Shown: piece after piece, positions 38,688-41,153 of the stretch
Position numbering within the stretch: position 1 is the stretch's first letter
Layout: every line of letters starts with the position of its first letter
Assembly (NCBI RefSeq): GCF_000466985.1
Contig: NZ_BATC01000019.1
Span: 1-41,153 of the forward strand
Source: Brevundimonas abyssalis TAR-001
Lineage (GTDB): Bacteria; Pseudomonadota; Alphaproteobacteria; Caulobacterales; Caulobacteraceae
Direction: 5' to 3'
DNA: 41,153 bases
The notes under the pieces: generated by a model
Seen by the model: the letters and a program-made list of their open reading frames with translations, nothing else
Told to the model about the DNA's origin: nothing
Database searches by the model: none
Made by a program: the position numbers and the translations under genes

Positions 38688-38764
38688 GAGCCCCTAGCTC
38701 AGTTGGTTAGAGCATCTGACTTTTAATCAGAGGGTCCTCGGTTCGAACCCGAGGGGGCTCACCA
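38688..38764 (+). tRNA. tRNA-Lys (anticodon TTT)
   Basis: A 77-base cloverleaf can be folded by eye. The acceptor stem is GAGCCCC with GGGGCTC, followed by discriminator A and an encoded CCA. The D arm is GCTC-AGTTGGTTA-GAGC. The anticodon arm is TCTGA-CTTTTAA-TCAGA, with anticodon TTT. The variable loop is GGGTC, and the T arm is CTCGG-TTCGAAC-CCGAG. All stems pair perfectly. It decodes AAA and AAG. No integrase or repeated tRNA 3' end is visible near it. Confidence 0.97.
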
Positions 38765-38879
38765 TTTCCTTGCTTCGTGGACGCTTCGGCCTCCCGTTTC
38801 GCGCATTACCACTTGACCGTGTGCTGCGAACTCAGATCCTGAGGGCAGGAGAAATTCCTCGATCAAGAGGGGGGATCAG

Positions 38880-39456
38880 GTGAAAGCGCTCATCAGCCTG
38901 ACGGCCGCGCTGTTGCTGCTCAGCGGATGCTCCCGGCCGTTCCCCGAACGGCTCAATTGGTACGGCCACCATCCCTACCTCTATTCCATGGCCTTCACTG
39001 CCGCAGCCGAGGAAGCACTGGTTCGGTCAATGACCGGCCGCGGCTACTACGAACACATGGGGGATGCGGCCTATACGCTTGCTGCTGGCGGAACGTGTGA
39101 TCGAGCAGGCCTCGAACGTTACCTGGTTCACAAGGCGCAGGGCTGCCACTTGTTGAGCGGCCCCCCCCGCGCCGGACTGCATCAACGCGGATTCCTGTGC
39201 GAGCTTCCAGTATGATCGGGAGTTGTTCGCCGATCCCGCCATACGCCAAGTCGTAGAAGAGGCTCTGCGTCGTCCTTGCGATTTCCTTACCCATCCTGAT
39301 CTGGTTGCGCACAGGAACGCGACCGCCCGTTTCGGCATGACCGCTGATGCAAATTGGCGAATTTTCCTGTGCGAGGGGCCCGGTGTATTCGGTGAGAGTA
39401 TAGTTTTCGATGACGCGACTGAGGCGTTGCGTGTGCATTTCAGGAGAGGGCCCTAG
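38880..39456 (+). CDS. Hypothetical lipoprotein interrupted at a C8 homopolymer
   Basis: From GTG 38880 (a GGGGGGATCAG stretch upstream) the protein starts MKALISLTAALLLLSGC, a lipoprotein signal with Cys17. The first frame continues to KAQGCHLLSGPP, then meets a run of eight C (39162-39169) and goes off into GLHQRGFLCELPV-stop. Removing one C restores GPPAPDCINADSCASFQYDR and joins the frame starting near 39223 (LFADPAIRQVVEEALRRPC, DANWRIFLCEGPG). That gives 191 residues with several paired cysteines. No family is recognised. The stop TAG at 39454-39456 overlaps the GTG of the ATP12 gene. A homopolymer-length error is the simplest explanation. Confidence 0.7.
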
Positions 39457-40220
39457 TGGACAACCATAAGGCGGCCGACACGCCGTCCAAGCGCCCCGCG
39501 GGCTTTGTCGAGTTTGCGCCGGATCAGGTGCGCCGGTTCTGGAAGGCCGTCAGCGTCGAGCCGGACGGGCAGGGCTGGGCGGTCAGGCTGGACGGGAAGA
39601 TGCCGAAATCCCCGGCGGGCCATAGTCTGGTGCTGCCGACGAAAGGCGCCGCGCAGCTGGTGGCCGAGGAATGGGCCGGGCAGGGCGATGTCCTCATCCC
39701 CGCCACCATGCCCGCCACACGGCTGGCCTTCACCGCCATCGACCGGGTGCGCGAGGTGCGCGAGGCGGTGGCCGACGAGATCACCGCCTACGCCGGGTCG
39801 GATGCGATCTGCTATCTGGCCGAGACGCCGGACACCCTGGTGGAGCGTCAGGCGCGGGACTGGACGCCGTGGCGCGACTGGGCCGAGCGGGATCTGGGCT
39901 GCGTGCTGGTTCCCGTCGCCGGGATCGTGCACCGGTCCCAGGCCGAAGAGGCGCTGGCGGCGGTGCGCAAACAGGCGCTGGCGCTAGACGACTACGCCCT
40001 GACCGGCCTGGCCATGGCCACGCCGCTGCTGGGTTCGGCGGTGCTGGCCTTTGCGGTGCAGCGCGGGGCCCTGTCGGGCGCCGAGGCGTTCGACCTGTCG
40101 CGGCTGGATGAAGCCTTCACCGAGGAGCGCTGGGGCGTGGACGCCGAGGCGGCGGAGCGGGCCGAGGGCCTGCGTGCCGAGGCGGTGATGCTGGAGCGGT
40201 GGTTCGCGGCGCTGCGCTGA
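39456..40220 (+). CDS. ATP12-family F1-ATPase assembly chaperone
   Basis: The product is 254 residues. ATP12 proteins bind the F1 alpha subunit during ATP synthase assembly in mitochondria; alphaproteobacterial homologues are presumed to do the same. Recognisable segments are RRFWKAVSVEPDGQGWAVRL, DGKMPKSPAGHSLVLPT, AEEWAGQGDVLIPATMPATR, the characteristic DAICYLAETPDTLVERQARD and W-W pair, and ALTGLAMATPLLGSAVLAFA. It starts at GTG 39456, with CAGGAGAGGG upstream and one-base overlap with the preceding stop (TAGTG), so it is translationally coupled to the lipoprotein. Confidence 0.88.
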   Translation: MDNHKAADTPSKRPAGFVEFAPDQVRRFWKAVSVEPDGQGWAVRLDGKMPKSPAGHSLVLPTKGAAQLVAEEWAGQGDVLIPATMPATRLAFTAIDRVREVREAVADEITAYAGSDAICYLAETPDTLVERQARDWTPWRDWAERDLGCVLVPVAGIVHRSQAEEALAAVRKQALALDDYALTGLAMATPLLGSAVLAFAVQRGALSGAEAFDLSRLDEAFTEERWGVDAEAAERAEGLRAEAVMLERWFAALR

Positions 40221-40286
40221 TTTTCCAATCTGGAAAACTATCACTTGACGAAGTGGAAAGTCAGCTTCATTTTCCGGTATGGAAAG
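40221..40286 (+). promoter_or_regulatory. Promoter region with two matching operator-like palindromes
   Basis: TTTTCC-AATCT-GGAAAA (40221-40237) and TTTTCC-GGTAT-GGAAAG (40270-40286) share the same TTTTCC-N5-GGAAA design, with centres 49 bases apart. A further GGAAA half-site lies at 40254-40258. Between them TTGACG (40245-40250) could be a -35 box. The second palindrome would cover the -10/start region, and the ATG follows at 40300. This is the arrangement expected for autorepression by the small winged-helix regulator encoded downstream. Confidence 0.6.
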
Positions 40287-40299
40287 TGAGGAGTTCGCC

Positions 40300-40746
40300 A
40301 TGACCAACCAACCCGACCCGCGAGAGGCGCTGGACGCCATCGCAAATGCCCGCCAGGCCGTGCCGGGCGAGATGAAGTATCCTTTCAGCTACGACATCGC
40401 CTATGGGCTTTGCTGCGGCCTGCTGGTGGCGGGGCAGGGGATGCCGACGCCGTGGGCGGCGCTGGCGCTGGTGGTGTCCATGGTCGGGCTGGTGGGCCTG
40501 ATCCACTGGTGGAAGCAGAAATACGGCTGGTGGGTCAGCGGCTATTCGCCGAAGCGCGCCCGCTGGGCGGCCATCGGCCTGGTCGTGGTGCTGATCGGCC
40601 TGATGGGGCTGTCCCTCTGGGGCAAGACGGCCGGGATCGCCTGGACGCCGCTGGCCACCGGGGCGGCGGGCTTCGTCGCCGCCATCGTCGGCGGCCGCAT
40701 CTGGATGGCGGTGTGGAAGCGGGAGCTGGCGGAGACGGCGGGATGA
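40300..40746 (+). CDS. Membrane protein co-encoded with a winged-helix regulator, hypothetical
   Basis: The product is 148 residues from ATG 40300 (GAGGAG upstream). A soluble N-terminus (PDPREALDAIANARQAVPGE) is followed by about four hydrophobic helices: YGLCCGLLVAGQGMP, WAALALVVSMVGLVGLIHWW, AAIGLVVVLIGLMGLSLWG and LATGAAGFVAAIVGGRIWMA. No domain name comes to mind. Its stop overlaps the regulator's ATG by four bases (ATGA), and the pair has its own operator-like promoter. It may be the sole target of that regulator besides itself. Inner-membrane location is inferred from hydropathy. Confidence 0.75.
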   Translation: MTNQPDPREALDAIANARQAVPGEMKYPFSYDIAYGLCCGLLVAGQGMPTPWAALALVVSMVGLVGLIHWWKQKYGWWVSGYSPKRARWAAIGLVVVLIGLMGLSLWGKTAGIAWTPLATGAAGFVAAIVGGRIWMAVWKRELAETAG

Positions 40747-41036
40747 CCGCCGTTCCCGTCTTCGATCCGGTGATCCACGCGCCAGGGCGGCTGCAGATCT
40801 GCGCCATCCTGTCCCGCATCGACGAGGCCGAGTTCGCCATGATCCGCGACTCCATCAAGGTGTCGGACTCGGTGCTGTCCAAGCATCTGAAGCAGCTGGA
40901 GGAGGCCGGCTATCTGAAGCCCCGCAAGGCGGCGGTGGACGGGCGCCAGCGCACCTGGCTGTCGCTGACGCCCGCAGGACGCAAGGCCTTCGCCGCCCAT
41001 GTGGCGGAGCTGACGCGGCTGGCGGGGATGGCGTAA
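40743..41036 (+). CDS. Small winged-helix transcriptional regulator
   Basis: The product is 97 residues. It is a compact DNA-binding protein: PGRLQICAILSRIDEAEF is helix 1, SIKVSDSVLSKHLKQLEEAG is the helix-turn-helix, YLKPRKAAVDGRQRTWLSLT is the wing, and the closing helix is PAGRKAFAAHVAELTRLA. This matches the MarR/ArsR-like HTH_34 group, usually encoded next to a small membrane protein they control. There are no cysteines or histidines arranged for metal binding, and no room for a ligand domain, so the signal is unclear. It overlaps the membrane gene by four bases. Likely sites are the two TTTTCC-N5-GGAAA palindromes upstream of the operon. Confidence 0.88.
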   Translation: MTAVPVFDPVIHAPGRLQICAILSRIDEAEFAMIRDSIKVSDSVLSKHLKQLEEAGYLKPRKAAVDGRQRTWLSLTPAGRKAFAAHVAELTRLAGMA

Positions 41037-41040
41037 TCCT

Positions 41041-41153
41041 CCCCACTGGGGAGGGGGACCATGCGCAGCATGGTGGAGGGGGCTGTCCGCTCCCCCACTC
41101 TGAAACCTCGACCGCAATCAAACTCTCTGTGCAGCGGAAGCGCCCCCTCCACC
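41041..41153. repeat. REP-like palindromic intergenic element, cut by the window end
   Basis: CCTCCCC-ACT-GGGGAGG just after the regulator's stop is a hairpin. ACCATGC...GCATGGT (41060-41076) is a second one. GGTGGAGGGGGC (41074-41085) is the exact reverse complement of the last 12 bases, GCCCCCTCCACC (41142-41153). This nested structure is typical of repeated extragenic elements in GC-rich alphaproteobacteria and may also serve as the operon's terminator. It probably continues past the window. Confidence 0.6.

Noticed and set aside
38688..38764. tRNA-Lys as insertion site of the mobile region
   Set aside because: It lies 18 kb from the accessory genes with core genes between, and no repeated 3' end of the tRNA is seen near 20.5 kb.

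Overview
The window looks like a piece of a GC-rich alphaproteobacterial chromosome, most likely Caulobacterales and possibly Brevundimonas. The clues are the astA/astD/astB arginine succinyltransferase cluster with an M20 hydrolase, tamA-tamB, an ATP12-type F1 assembly chaperone, a MucR/Ros regulator, Ti-type TraA/TraC/TraD transfer genes, and short GC-rich intergenic palindromes. The taxon is inferred from gene content only.

About 1-20.5 kb is accessory DNA. It opens with two divergent operons, each headed by a large STAND NTPase carrying an N-terminal PD-(D/E)XK nuclease: a Cap4/DUF4297-like one on the minus strand and an Mrr-like one on the plus strand. Each is followed by an uncharacterised second reading frame. 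This is the effector-ATPase-sensor layout of Avs-type anti-phage proteins. Next come an MNT-HEPN fusion protein, a conjugation/mobilisation module (traD, traC, a MucR-like regulator, an oriT-like pair of inverted repeats and a short TraA relaxase-helicase), a small secreted YD-motif protein, and a Sec-exported Rhs/YD-repeat protein ending in a type-44-like polymorphic toxin. A lipoprotein gene overlapping the Rhs 3' end is a candidate immunity gene. The parts fit a mobile element carrying anti-phage and interbacterial weapons. No integrase, type IV secretion genes or element ends are visible.

About 21-41 kb is core chromosome: queA, an MscS channel, an Nramp-like transporter, the arginine catabolism operon (M20 hydrolase, astA, astD, small membrane protein, astB), tamA-tamB, a small lipoprotein, a membrane hybrid histidine kinase, tRNA-Lys(TTT), another lipoprotein, the ATP12 chaperone, and a two-gene operon of a membrane protein with a small winged-helix regulator, preceded by two matching operator-like palindromes.

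At least eight, probably ten, genes or gene pairs are broken by 1-2 base indels (near 1425, 10006, 21892, 29701, 30977, 32011, 32796, 35496, 37527 and 39164). Conserved protein sequence resumes at once in another frame in each case. That pattern suggests residual assembly errors rather than decay, so these genes are given here as whole loci.
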